Origin: Modicisalibacter sp033446685
Lineage (GTDB): Bacteria; Pseudomonadota; Gammaproteobacteria; Pseudomonadales; Halomonadaceae
Assembly (NCBI RefSeq): GCF_033446685.1
Contig: NZ_JAWQLY010000005.1
Location: forward strand, 124,001-188,000
Direction: 5' to 3'
DNA: 64,000 bases
Below the pieces are notes generated by a model that was given only the letters and a program-made list of their open reading frames with translations, was not told the DNA's origin and searched no databases. The number at the start of each line of letters is the position of its first letter. Positions within the stretch are counted from its first letter, which is position 1. Positions 44,066-53,285 of the stretch are shown piece after piece. Position numbers and translations under genes: made by a program.

Positions 44066-45031
44066 CTATGTTCGTAAGCTCTGCCGATTTTCCAGGAACC
44101 ATTGATAGGTTGTACGCAAGCCATCCTCTAAAGTAATGTTCGCGCGCCAACCAATGGCCTGGAGCCGTTTTATGTCCAGTAACTTCCTGGGTGCCCCATC
44201 GGGCTTACTGCTATCGAAAACCAGCTTTCCTTGAAAGCCGACGACACGCGCAATCGTCTCGGCCAGTTCTCTAATGGTGCAGTCAGTCCCACTACCGATA
44301 TTGATATGTGAAAGCATGGGCTGAGTATATTGAGCAAGGATATCCCGGTCGAGTTCCATAACATGCACACAGGCATCTGCCATATCGTTCACATGCAGGA
44401 ATTCCCGCATTTGCTTGCCGCTACCCCAAATGACAATTTCTTTCTCTCCACTCAGCTTTGCTGCATCGAATCGACGCAGCAGCGCCGGAATAACGTGAGA
44501 ATTCTCAAGACCAAAATTATCGCCCGGACCGTATAGGTTAGTTGGCATTACGCTACGGTAATCAAGCCCATATTGCCTATTGTAGCTTTCGCATAATTTT
44601 ATCCCGGCTATTTTCGCGATAGCATAAGGTTCATTGGTTGACTCCAACGGACCGCCCAAGAGAGCCTCTTCAGCCATGGGTTGCTTAGCAAACTTCGGGT
44701 AAATACACGACGATCCTAAAAATAGCAGCTTAGGTACATTCGATGCTTGAGCCGCAGCAATGATATTGGCTTCGATCATGATATTGTTATATATAAATTC
44801 TGCTGGGTAAGAATTATTAGCCAGTATCCCACCTACTTTGGCAGCCGCCAGATATATCTGATCTATCTTAAGATCCCCGATGAACGCTTGAACCTGGCTC
44901 TGATTGGTCAAATCAAGTTGAGATCTTTCGGCAACAATTAGATTAGTATACTCTCGTTTTTTCAAACAACTTAAGATGGCACTTCCCACCATTCCTTGGT
45001 GGCCAGCAATGAATACATTCTGATCTGGCAT
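44066..45031 (-). CDS. fcl: GDP-L-fucose synthase
   Basis: A 321-residue SDR-type epimerase/reductase. Visible: FIAGHQGMVGSAI, AAAKVGGILANN, the catalytic FLGSSCIYPK, and NEPYAIAKIAG (Tyr/Lys), followed by MPTNLYGPGDNF. It converts GDP-4-keto-6-deoxymannose into GDP-L-fucose with NADPH. It starts three bases after the gmd stop and is clearly one unit with gmd and manC. Confidence 0.94.
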   Translation of the reverse strand: MPDQNVFIAGHQGMVGSAILSCLKKREYTNLIVAERSQLDLTNQSQVQAFIGDLKIDQIYLAAAKVGGILANNSYPAEFIYNNIMIEANIIAAAQASNVPKLLFLGSSCIYPKFAKQPMAEEALLGGPLESTNEPYAIAKIAGIKLCESYNRQYGLDYRSVMPTNLYGPGDNFGLENSHVIPALLRRFDAAKLSGEKEIVIWGSGKQMREFLHVNDMADACVHVMELDRDILAQYTQPMLSHINIGSGTDCTIRELAETIARVVGFQGKLVFDSSKPDGAPRKLLDIKRLQAIGWRANITLEDGLRTTYQWFLENRQSLRT

Positions 45032-45034
45032 TAT

Positions 45035-46159
45035 TCATCCCTCCACTGCCACGGGTATCTCGAATCCATGTTCCTTGAGCAAGGCAAAGCGTTGAGCAGC
45101 CTTAAGGTCCTCAGCCATCATTTCCTCGCACATACTTCGTAGGGTTATTTTAGGCTCCCAACCCAGTTTCAGCTTGGCTTTCCGAGGATCGCCTAGAAGA
45201 GTTTGGACCTCCGCCGGTCTGAAGTAGCGAGGGTCCACACGGATGATGACTTGTCCAGGCTGCAAGAAAGGCGCTTTGGCTCCGTGGACATGTTCCACGA
45301 TCGCTCTTTCATCAACCCCCTTACCTACGAAACGCAGCACGATGCCAAGTTCGGCCGCACTCATTCGGATAAAATCACGTACTGATATCTGCTTACCCGT
45401 TGCAATGACAAAATCTTCTGGGGCCTCTTGCTGAAGCATCAACCACTGCATGCGCACGTAATCCTTGGCATGCCCCCAATCTCTCATCGCATCCATATTG
45501 CCCATATACAGGCAGTTCTCGAGCCCTTGGGCAATGTTAGCAAGGCCACGAGTTATCTTGCGTGTGACGAATGTCTCTCCGCGGCGCGGTGACTCATGGT
45601 TGAAAAGTATTCCGTTACAAGCGTAGATTCCATATGACTCGCGGTAATTAATCGTGATCCAGTATGCGTAGAGTTTAGCCACAGCATAGGGTGAACGAGG
45701 ATAAAAGGGAGTAGTTTCACGCTGAGGCGTTTCTTGCACCTCTCCAAAAAGCTCGGATGTGGATGCCTGATAGAATCGCGTTTTTCTCTCCAGACCCAAC
45801 AAACGAATTGCTTCCAAAATACGCAAGGTCCCCAATGCATCGACATCAGCCGTGTATTCTGGCGCTTCGAAACTGACCGCCACGTGAGATTGTGCCGCAA
45901 GATTGTAAATCTCATCGGGTTGGATTTGTTTTATAAGTCCTATCAGGTTTGAAGAGTCGGTAAGATCACCATAATGCAGGGCGAAACGCTTAGGTTCAGC
46001 ATGAGGGTCTTGGTAGATGTGGTCAACGCGCTGGGTGTTGAAAAGTGAAGCACGGCGTTTTATACCATGTACTTCGTAGCCCTTGTCGAGAAGGAGTTCA
46101 GCGAGATAGGAACCATCTTGTCCCGTTACGCCTGTAATGAGTGCAACTTTTTTAGCCAT
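45035..46159 (-). CDS. gmd: GDP-mannose 4,6-dehydratase
   Basis: A 374-residue dehydratase. Seen: ALITGVTGQDGSYLAELL, GIKRRAS, NLAAQSHVAVSFE, YQASTSELFGEVQE and FYPRSPYAVAKLYAYW with the catalytic Thr/Glu/Tyr/Lys, then NHESPRRGETFVTRKI. It makes GDP-4-keto-6-deoxymannose. ATG at 46159 has GAGGGA upstream; the TTG before it is not used. Fcl follows. L-fucose is the expected end product; D-rhamnose via a separate reductase is not supported, as fcl is present. Confidence 0.95.
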   Translation of the reverse strand: MAKKVALITGVTGQDGSYLAELLLDKGYEVHGIKRRASLFNTQRVDHIYQDPHAEPKRFALHYGDLTDSSNLIGLIKQIQPDEIYNLAAQSHVAVSFEAPEYTADVDALGTLRILEAIRLLGLERKTRFYQASTSELFGEVQETPQRETTPFYPRSPYAVAKLYAYWITINYRESYGIYACNGILFNHESPRRGETFVTRKITRGLANIAQGLENCLYMGNMDAMRDWGHAKDYVRMQWLMLQQEAPEDFVIATGKQISVRDFIRMSAAELGIVLRFVGKGVDERAIVEHVHGAKAPFLQPGQVIIRVDPRYFRPAEVQTLLGDPRKAKLKLGWEPKITLRSMCEEMMAEDLKAAQRFALLKEHGFEIPVAVEG

Positions 46160-46178
46160 CAAACTGATCCCTCAGCCA

Positions 46179-47204
46179 TCATTGTAGACGCTCATAAATT
46201 CTATAGGTTTCTTCAAAACACTTTTGCCATGAGAATTTATTAGCTTGCTCTAGTCCCGCGCGCACGAGCCGCTCGCGCTCCCTTCCAATCTTCAAATTTT
46301 TCAGTGCATCCGCTAAAAGCCTGATATCCGGGCGCTCTACAAGTAAGGCTGCTTCTCCAGCCACCTCGGGAATGGAAGAAGCATTGATAGCTATCACGGG
46401 ACACCCGGCTCGCATTGCCTCGATGATGGGTATGCCGAAACCTTCATAACTGGACGGATATAATAGACAGTAACTGGAGTTATACATATAGTTCAACTGC
46501 TTATTACTCAAATGCCCCATGTGTCGATAACGACCAGGCATTATTTCATCCAAAAAGGCCTTCTCTCTCTTTGTAAAGCCTCCCCCACCTATTACTGTCA
46601 GCTCAAGAAAGGAGCACTGACTGACTGCCTGCGCGGCAATTTTAAAATTCTTATGCCCCGTCCGGCTGCCTACAAATAAAACTTGCTCGGTAGTAAGATC
46701 ATAATCTGATAATGGTCGATAGCACTCTGACACGCCGTTATAGACTATCTCAATTTTACTTTCTTCGACCTTGCAGTATTGCATTAGGTCTTTAGCCGTG
46801 TTATTAGAAATACAAATGACAACGTCGCTTTTTTTTATAGATTCGTTTTTTTGCCAAACATGAACCCATTTCCGCGGCCCACTAACAAGTTTTTCGTAAG
46901 TAAAATCATGCACGGTCGTGACTGTTGGCACAGTCAAGGAAGGAATGCGATAGTAGCTGGAGTGGAAAACGCAGTCGCTGTCCACATCACTACGCATGTA
47001 GCGCTCCAATGGTCTACTCTTTTTCTGGACTAGCCCTTGCTTGTTATCCAAACTCGAGAGAGTGACGTTAAGTTCGCTTTTCTCATGTATTAACAACTTA
47101 GCTTTGGCATTGGCAGCGACTAGCCGGCTATAGAGTTCATGAAAGTAAACAGAAATGCCCCCGTGCTGCTGTAAGCTAAAAACAATACCATCAATGTATA
47201 TCAT
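46179..47204 (-). CDS. Family 4 (GT-B) glycosyltransferase
   Basis: A 341-residue GT-B enzyme. The N-terminal part starts IYIDGIVFSLQQHGGISVYF; the donor-binding half has FVGSRTGHKNFKIA and CLLYPSSYEGFGIPIIEAMRAGCPVIAI with the E-x7-E motif. Codon use and base content are AT-rich relative to gmd downstream. The start ATG at 47204 has GGGAGGGA upstream and overlaps the polymerase gene by 14 bases. Donor sugar unknown. Confidence 0.85.
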   Translation of the reverse strand: MIYIDGIVFSLQQHGGISVYFHELYSRLVAANAKAKLLIHEKSELNVTLSSLDNKQGLVQKKSRPLERYMRSDVDSDCVFHSSYYRIPSLTVPTVTTVHDFTYEKLVSGPRKWVHVWQKNESIKKSDVVICISNNTAKDLMQYCKVEESKIEIVYNGVSECYRPLSDYDLTTEQVLFVGSRTGHKNFKIAAQAVSQCSFLELTVIGGGGFTKREKAFLDEIMPGRYRHMGHLSNKQLNYMYNSSYCLLYPSSYEGFGIPIIEAMRAGCPVIAINASSIPEVAGEAALLVERPDIRLLADALKNLKIGRERERLVRAGLEQANKFSWQKCFEETYRIYERLQ

Positions 47205-48426
47205 CAACTCCCTCCCTGCCATGCAGCTGCTGGCTACGGTCAAAGTGATTCTTTTGAATGCCATAAAGTATAATTGCCCAGCACACTACATTGAGTATAT
47301 TCCCTGTTGAAAACAGGCCGGCATCAAGAGACGCCTGTGTATACAACGCTGGGACCAAAGGAAGAACGAACCAGCCATTCACTTTATAAGCCCCTAAATA
47401 GTAACAACAAACTACAAAGAGGCTAAAAACCCAGCAGATCCCGATGATGCCCGTCTCCACGAACAGACTGACAAAATAATTATCAACTCGCACCATCTCA
47501 TACCTTAATTCCAAGTCTCCTCGACCGAGGGCTCCCCAAAAACCCGAGTAACTCTCCAATATTGAACTCCAGTTATCAAGCCTAAAACTACTAATACTAT
47601 TAATTTGATCGTAATAGAATCCACTAACAAAAAAGGGGACGAACCACAACACAATAAAATAAAAAACCAGCGATGTCGCCACACCCAAATATTTTAATGA
47701 CACATTGAGTGAAAAAAACAAAGCCACGAAGAGCAATGAGTTCCTAGACTGAACCAAATATAATAGAAAGAATACGGCAAAGCATATTATCAAGTAGCCA
47801 ATCATGCTTTTTTGCTTACCAAAGAATACATATAAAAGAAGCAAGGAAGATATTATGTTACCAGTCTCTTTAGGGTGCTGAATGCCTAGTAACAACCTGG
47901 GCCTGCCATAATATGTATTATACAAGAAGCCTGCTCCATTCAATAACACATCGACTACTACAGGTAGCAACATGATGCTCAATAATAAAGCACCACTTGC
48001 CCTATAGGATTTCAACGAATCACTTATGCAACAGACAAAAACAAAAAAAACAAAATATTGTAGTGCGCCCACGACATTAAACGCAAAGAATAGATATAGC
48101 GCAAAGCCAAGCATCCAAAATAGATAAATAGGCATTGTTTCTCTAGCCACACTCCGCCCTGCAATTGCTCCTAAAAATATATATAGGGAAGCAGCTACTA
48201 TCGTTACTATATGTTTTGCCCAATATAGGCCGGCCACATCTTCCCATACATATATATTAGATATTACAAATATAAGTGTATATAAATTCAAAATATTTAA
48301 GCTCGGGAACTGAATGCCTTTTTGAGCCGGCAGAATTTCCCCAACTTCGCTTATTCGGTTATACTCAAGTCTATCGTTAAGCAACGCAAATACTCCTGAT
48401 ATAAACGAATAAGCTATCGCGAGCAC
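47191..48426 (-). CDS. Wzy-like O-antigen/EPS polymerase (candidate)
   Basis: A 411-residue, very hydrophobic protein with ten or more predicted membrane segments and one larger loop near 255-320 (FYYDQINSISSFRLDNWSSI, GALGRGDLELRYEMV). Such a layout is typical of Wzy polymerases, whose sequences are poorly conserved. Low GC and a place between a glycosyltransferase and the putative nonulosonate transferase agree with a serotype-specific polymerase. The GTG at 48426 is the only long start; no good ribosome site is seen, and a start further in (TTG near residue 16) cannot be excluded. Assignment rests on topology and context. Confidence 0.65.
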   Translation of the reverse strand: MLAIAYSFISGVFALLNDRLEYNRISEVGEILPAQKGIQFPSLNILNLYTLIFVISNIYVWEDVAGLYWAKHIVTIVAASLYIFLGAIAGRSVARETMPIYLFWMLGFALYLFFAFNVVGALQYFVFFVFVCCISDSLKSYRASGALLLSIMLLPVVVDVLLNGAGFLYNTYYGRPRLLLGIQHPKETGNIISSLLLLYVFFGKQKSMIGYLIICFAVFFLLYLVQSRNSLLFVALFFSLNVSLKYLGVATSLVFYFIVLWFVPFFVSGFYYDQINSISSFRLDNWSSILESYSGFWGALGRGDLELRYEMVRVDNYFVSLFVETGIIGICWVFSLFVVCCYYLGAYKVNGWFVLPLVPALYTQASLDAGLFSTGNILNVVCWAIILYGIQKNHFDRSQQLHGREGVDDIH

Positions 48427-48453
48427 TGCAAGTTATGGCGCGCAAACGCATGG

Positions 48454-49359
48454 CTAGACGTCATGCAGATTGACGAATTTTACGTTTGGAAGCGTAATGT
48501 ATCTTTCCACACTGCTGTCGTGGTGGTATACATCTATTTCGCGATACAAACCGGCCAAATTGATTAATAGCAATTCGGCCGGGATGGTGGATGGCACCAA
48601 TATACTATCCGAGTCTAAAAAACTTGTATCGCACTCCCTTATATGCGGATGCAACTTAATGTATCGCAAACTATATCGACTTAGAGCTTCAATCGCATCT
48701 TGATAGACCTTCCAGCTAGATAGATAAACCACGCAGCTTACATTGCTATCTTTAGCTAAATTCTTTTTGCCTATAAAATATTTATCGCAGAAAATCTCTT
48801 CTAGCAACGCTGCGTATTCGCATATGAATTCTGCAAGCCCTTTTTCTACTCTATGAACCTTACCGCGTGTAGCAGGAAATTTATGATTGTATTCCTCTGG
48901 TTCGTAAACCCATATCGAACTGACGTACCGAGAACCACCGAGTCGGTCGCCTACACCTAATAGACGCAAAATGGCGGCCTTGAATTTTGAATAATAATCG
49001 TCTTGATAGGTACCGCAGCCCTCTTCGTAAATGGCAAATCTGACATTCGGCCTCGTACGCCGTACGTTATATAACGAATGGCATATACGGACACCCACAT
49101 CCGAGTCGATGAAAATCGTATCGAAAGCCTCCCTCTGACATGCATTCAAGGCTTCCTTACGACTTTCATAAGAGCGCACGCATGACCAATGCCGATCGTT
49201 TTGTTTTATTCGCTCAAAAACCTCATCAGCTCCACTAAAGTCTTTGACCAGCAACAATTGCGCTTCATCCTGTATTCTTAGCTGGTCTCTTAATGTCATC
49301 GCGACCATAAGCTGCAGGGGTTTGGTTACAATAAACGCGGCCTTATCGACTTTTGCCAT
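48454..49359 (-). CDS. Sialyltransferase-type glycosyltransferase, candidate legionaminyltransferase
   Basis: A 301-residue protein with the three motifs of bacterial GT52/GT38-like sialyltransferases: D/E-D/E-G seen as Glu112-Glu113-Gly114 in AIYEEGCGTY, HP at 237-238 in YIKLHPHI, and the Ser pair at 282-283 in YHHDSSVERY. The N-terminus AAFIVTKPLQLMVAM also fits the family. The enzymes use CMP-activated sialic-type acids, and this window has a full CMP-legionaminate-like pathway, so legionaminic acid transfer is a good inference. AT-rich like its downstream neighbour. ATG at 49359 has AGGA five bases upstream; an open frame to 49503 lacks resemblance. Exact family needs a profile search. 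Confidence 0.6.
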   Translation of the reverse strand: MAKVDKAAFIVTKPLQLMVAMTLRDQLRIQDEAQLLLVKDFSGADEVFERIKQNDRHWSCVRSYESRKEALNACQREAFDTIFIDSDVGVRICHSLYNVRRTRPNVRFAIYEEGCGTYQDDYYSKFKAAILRLLGVGDRLGGSRYVSSIWVYEPEEYNHKFPATRGKVHRVEKGLAEFICEYAALLEEIFCDKYFIGKKNLAKDSNVSCVVYLSSWKVYQDAIEALSRYSLRYIKLHPHIRECDTSFLDSDSILVPSTIPAELLLINLAGLYREIDVYHHDSSVERYITLPNVKFVNLHDV

Positions 49360-49399
49360 AGTTTCCTCTGCGACACGCAGGGTTAAGCTGACAGTATTT

Positions 49400-51661
49400 T
49401 TATTTTCGCATGCCCAACCCTGCATACGAATAATTGTAATAGCCGTAACCATAGGCTGTGGCCGCTTTACGTTCCATTGCATTGAGTACCGCGCCCTTGA
49501 CAACTACCCCCCCCGTTTCGAGCCGCCTTATGGCTAGCTTTACCTCTTTTGGTGGGTTTAGTTGAAAGCGTGCCACTAGTAGTGAAGTACCAACATTCTT
49601 TCCGATAATAGTAGCATCGGTGACGGCTAGCACAGGAGGGGAATCAACGATGACCAAGTCGTATTGATTGCTGGCGTCTTCCAGCAAGTCCTTAAATGTT
49701 TTAGTGACCAATAACTCAGAGGGATTGGGTGGCGCGACGCCTCTTGATAGATAATACAGGTTTTCAATGCTTTCGACTGGACGTATGGAATCCTCTAACA
49801 TTATTCTTCCTGCCAGCACTTCACTTAAGCCTCCCTCCGAGGACTCCCCAAAAACAGTGTGGATATGCCCTTTGCGCATATCCCCATCGATAATAAGCAC
49901 CCGCTGTCCTGCCTGCGCACATACGGCTGCCAAGTTTACGCAAATAAAGCTTTTGCCAATCGCAGGACTTGGCCCGGTTATCATTAACCGGTTATCGTTA
50001 CCTTCCAGCATGGCGAAATGTAGACTGGTACGTAGCCCTCGCAACGCCTCAATAGAAGTATCAGCCGGATTCCGCTCAGCCAAGAGGCCCGTCGCAATGG
50101 AATGTGCACGCCCATTGGTACGCTTGACGCGACGATTTAATTTAGCTTGTTCTTCGGATAGCGGCACCGTAGCGTAGACAGGCAAACCGAGCTGCTCGAG
50201 TTGATCTGGCGCCTCGACGCCACGATTGAAAGCCGCACGCAACAATACTAGCCCAACAGCCAGCATCGCACCGAACAGAGCTGCCAGGACGACTATCAGC
50301 TTCTTGTTGGGCTTCACTGGATTCGGAAGAACCTTGGCTTCATCCAGTATGCGAACATTGCCGACAGTACTGGCTTCAGCAATTTGCATTTCCTGTACTT
50401 TGTTACGAAGCTGCACATAGATTTGTTGGTTAACCGCGACATCTCTCTGCAGGCGCAGCACTTCTTGCTGAGTCTCCGGCAATTTTTTTATCTGGCTTTC
50501 AAGCTTTTCACGTTCGCTTTGTAGCTGTCGTTTCTTCTCGAGAAGCGCAGCGTAGGTTGGATGACTCGGAGTAAAACGACGAGATATTTCAGCTTCGGAA
50601 AATTCCAATTCATTGAGTTGGGACTCTAAATTAACCAAGCGCTCGAGTATGGATTCTGTTTCCAACGACAGATCGACGCTGTCTTTATCCGTGCGATACG
50701 TATTGAGGCTATCTTCTGCGCGGCGCAATTCATCCCGCACGGCTGGCACCTGGCTATCTAGAAAATTCAGGCTATTGCGCGCTTCCTGCGATTGGCGCTG
50801 AATATTCTGTGAAACGTATATGTCAGCGATCGTTGCCAGAGTTTTCTCCGCAAGCAACGGATCAGGGCTGGTTAAACCCCAGTTGAGTATCCCAGTCTCT
50901 TGGCCTTGTTCATTGATAGTCAGTTTTTTTCTCAAATCGTTAATGGCCATCAAACGTGGTATATGGGTAAGTTCATAGGTGGCTCCTGGAGGAGCGTTTA
51001 TTGAACCAATCAGAACACTTATGTCGCCATCGAGAAAATCGCTTGAAACGCCAACCTTGCCTTCACCTAGAACTCTATCTTCATAACTTAAAATATAATT
51101 ACTTTCATCACGCACTTTAACGGTGAAGGTTTCATTCAAGTACGCATCCGCTACTGGCATCGATTTGACATCAATTGTTTCGCCTGCCCAAGTATATTTC
51201 CAACCTTCTGTGGCCGAATTGGATTGATAAAGCCCCACATCACTCAGCAAATTGGTAACGAATGAGTCCGGCCTTTCAACGCCTATGCGCGTCAAGAAAT
51301 CGCCGATGACTGGAAATCGTACCGGTTCAACCAAGAGGTCGAGATTAAGTATATCTACTGCCCGCCCTAACACCATACGCGAGCGAATAATTTCAATCTC
51401 CGATTCCGAGGGTGGTTCTTGGCCTAACAGACTAGTCACATCGGATAATGGATTAGTAGATGAGGCATTTTCAATCTGTACTAAGGCATCCGCTCGGTAG
51501 ATAGGATCCGTCAATAGTGCATAGCCCGCCCCCGCAATGGCAAATATCGCTGTAATACTGGCGATTGTCCCTTTATGGTCTACGAGAATTCCATACAGAC
51601 GACCCAAGTCGATCTCGTCATTGTCTTGTATAGCGCGGGAAGAGTGTGAATTTTGAGACAT
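49400..51661 (-). CDS. wzc: Polysaccharide co-polymerase / tyrosine autokinase
   Basis: A 753-residue Wzc/BY-kinase. Membrane segments lie at ~33-50 and ~454-475, with the periplasmic Wzz-like domain and coiled coil between. The cytoplasmic kinase has Walker A GPSPAIGKS (563-571), Walker A' LIIDGDMRK (589-597) and Walker B LVIVDSPPV. The C-terminus ends in a Tyr cluster (YGYGYYNYSYAG) for autophosphorylation. It sets chain length and couples polymerisation to export through Wza, and is dephosphorylated by Wzb, the gene upstream. Full length and intact. Confidence 0.95.
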   Translation of the reverse strand: MSQNSHSSRAIQDNDEIDLGRLYGILVDHKGTIASITAIFAIAGAGYALLTDPIYRADALVQIENASSTNPLSDVTSLLGQEPPSESEIEIIRSRMVLGRAVDILNLDLLVEPVRFPVIGDFLTRIGVERPDSFVTNLLSDVGLYQSNSATEGWKYTWAGETIDVKSMPVADAYLNETFTVKVRDESNYILSYEDRVLGEGKVGVSSDFLDGDISVLIGSINAPPGATYELTHIPRLMAINDLRKKLTINEQGQETGILNWGLTSPDPLLAEKTLATIADIYVSQNIQRQSQEARNSLNFLDSQVPAVRDELRRAEDSLNTYRTDKDSVDLSLETESILERLVNLESQLNELEFSEAEISRRFTPSHPTYAALLEKKRQLQSEREKLESQIKKLPETQQEVLRLQRDVAVNQQIYVQLRNKVQEMQIAEASTVGNVRILDEAKVLPNPVKPNKKLIVVLAALFGAMLAVGLVLLRAAFNRGVEAPDQLEQLGLPVYATVPLSEEQAKLNRRVKRTNGRAHSIATGLLAERNPADTSIEALRGLRTSLHFAMLEGNDNRLMITGPSPAIGKSFICVNLAAVCAQAGQRVLIIDGDMRKGHIHTVFGESSEGGLSEVLAGRIMLEDSIRPVESIENLYYLSRGVAPPNPSELLVTKTFKDLLEDASNQYDLVIVDSPPVLAVTDATIIGKNVGTSLLVARFQLNPPKEVKLAIRRLETGGVVVKGAVLNAMERKAATAYGYGYYNYSYAGLGMRK

Positions 51662-51702
51662 CGCTAGTTACCTGCAGCAGTGGGCAAGCTCACCGGTCAA
51701 TT

Positions 51703-52152
51703 TCAGCCTAGTTTCTTTTGCCAAGCATCGGCGGCGCGTACCAATTGTCCATGTACATATTCGAAAACTTCGTGGCTTTTACGATAAGGGTCAGGGATTT
51801 CCTGACCCTTGTCGCTTGTACCCGACCAGCGCCCCAGCAAGAAGGTCTTGCCGATCGATGCAGGGTCCAGCTTGCCGATGGCGAGCCGTTGGCTCTCGCT
51901 CATCACCAGAACCAGGTCGGCCCACTGAATCATTTCCTGGGTCACTTGGCGGGCTCGATGTGACTCGACATTCAACCCTTCCCTTTCAGCCAATTCACGA
52001 GACGTCGGCTCGACGCCGTGTCCCACTAGGGCCCCCAGCCCAGCAGATTCGATCGTCAGAGCCGGTAGACGAGCCCGGAGCAGCGCTGCTGCCACCGGGC
52101 TGCGGCAGGTATTGCCCGTACAAACCACGAGGAGGCGGGAGAATTGGATCAT
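51703..52152 (-). CDS. wzb: Low-molecular-weight protein tyrosine phosphatase
   Basis: A 149-residue phosphatase with the active loop Cys11-x5-Arg17-Ser in VVCTGNTCRSP and the acid Asp in EIPDPYRKS near 118. It removes phosphate from Wzc and so resets the export cycle. The start overlaps the wza stop by four bases (ATGA), so they are translated as a pair. Confidence 0.94.
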   Translation of the reverse strand: MIQFSRLLVVCTGNTCRSPVAAALLRARLPALTIESAGLGALVGHGVEPTSRELAEREGLNVESHRARQVTQEMIQWADLVLVMSESQRLAIGKLDPASIGKTFLLGRWSGTSDKGQEIPDPYRKSHEVFEYVHGQLVRAADAWQKKLG

Positions 52153-53285
52153 TCTAAGTTTTCTTTGATTTCCGTGGCTTGATAAAGCGTCGTGAGCGAC
52201 GGAAGAATCTGGTTGAGCACACGGTTCCAGAGTGAGACCGGTGCGGCCGTGACATAGACCACATCGGCGGGCTGGAGCATGAACTGCGCGCCGAGTACCA
52301 ATGCGGCTGCATTCTTGGCATTCAATTGATAGACAGTCGCGAAAGTATCGCTTGACTCCGGATTGCCACGAATGACGAATATCCCCGAAGCGTCGGCACT
52401 CTCTTCTCGAATACCGCCCGCCCTTGCAATGGCGTTGGTCAATGAGAACTGGCCGTTGGCCATGGGGAAGGCGGCCGGTTCATTGACCTCGCCCATGACG
52501 TATATCTGCTGATTGCCAATATCCGGCACATGCAGGACATCGCCATCGCGGAGCTGAACGTTCTGGGTTATATCGCCATTCGACAACATATCGAATACTG
52601 AAATATGCGTGTCGCCACCATCGCGGCTCAGTATGACGTCATGCCAGTTGGCCGTAGAGGTCAGGCCTCCCGCCTCGCTGAGCACATCGAGCACACGCAA
52701 GGGCACGTTGGTCACCGGAAATACCCCAGGCTCGGTAACCTGTCCGGTTACGTAGACTTTTTGGGCGTTAAACGCGGCGACTTTGACATCGACCTGTGGC
52801 TCGGCGATATAGCCCGACAGACGACGCTGTATCTCCGAACGCACCTCTTTTACAGTGCGCCCCGCAACCTTGATCTGACCGACATAGGGATAAAAGATGG
52901 TGCCGTCGGAATGAACCACGTTGCCCGACTCTTCGGCGCTCCGCTCGCTACCGGCAGGAATGGTCAGTTCAGGGTGGTCGTAGACGATCACGTTCAGCAC
53001 ATCGCCGCGGCCGATACGATAATCGTACTCGACCGGCACGCTCGGGCTATCTTCGGCAAGCGCCGTCAGCGAAGCGACGTCAGGCCTGGCAGTCGGACGC
53101 ATCGCCTTGACCAGATCGATAGTGATTGGCTCCACGCTGACGGCGTCGTGAAGCGGATCCACTTCCGCGTCGTAAGGGATTTTGCCACCGGGGGCCATGG
53201 CGCATGCGGAAAGCCACATCACAACTGCTATGCTTAGCAGCGGCATCCCCCACTGCCTTGGCAGGCGCTTTTTTGTCGAAACCAT
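52149..53285 (-). CDS. wza: Outer-membrane polysaccharide export lipoprotein
   Basis: A 378-residue lipoprotein: basic N-terminus, hydrophobic core and the lipobox LSAC with Cys28. The Poly_export domain starts near 85 (YRIGRGDVLNVIVYDHPEL), followed by SLBB beta-grasp repeats (KVYVTGQVTEPGVFPV and IYVMGEVNEPAAFPM) and a C-terminal amphipathic helix (VSLWNRVLNQILPSL) for the outer-membrane pore. It forms the octameric channel for exopolysaccharide or capsule. First gene of the locus; a leader with an ops element precedes it. Confidence 0.95.
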   Translation of the reverse strand: MVSTKKRLPRQWGMPLLSIAVVMWLSACAMAPGGKIPYDAEVDPLHDAVSVEPITIDLVKAMRPTARPDVASLTALAEDSPSVPVEYDYRIGRGDVLNVIVYDHPELTIPAGSERSAEESGNVVHSDGTIFYPYVGQIKVAGRTVKEVRSEIQRRLSGYIAEPQVDVKVAAFNAQKVYVTGQVTEPGVFPVTNVPLRVLDVLSEAGGLTSTANWHDVILSRDGGDTHISVFDMLSNGDITQNVQLRDGDVLHVPDIGNQQIYVMGEVNEPAAFPMANGQFSLTNAIARAGGIREESADASGIFVIRGNPESSDTFATVYQLNAKNAAALVLGAQFMLQPADVVYVTAAPVSLWNRVLNQILPSLTTLYQATEIKENLE

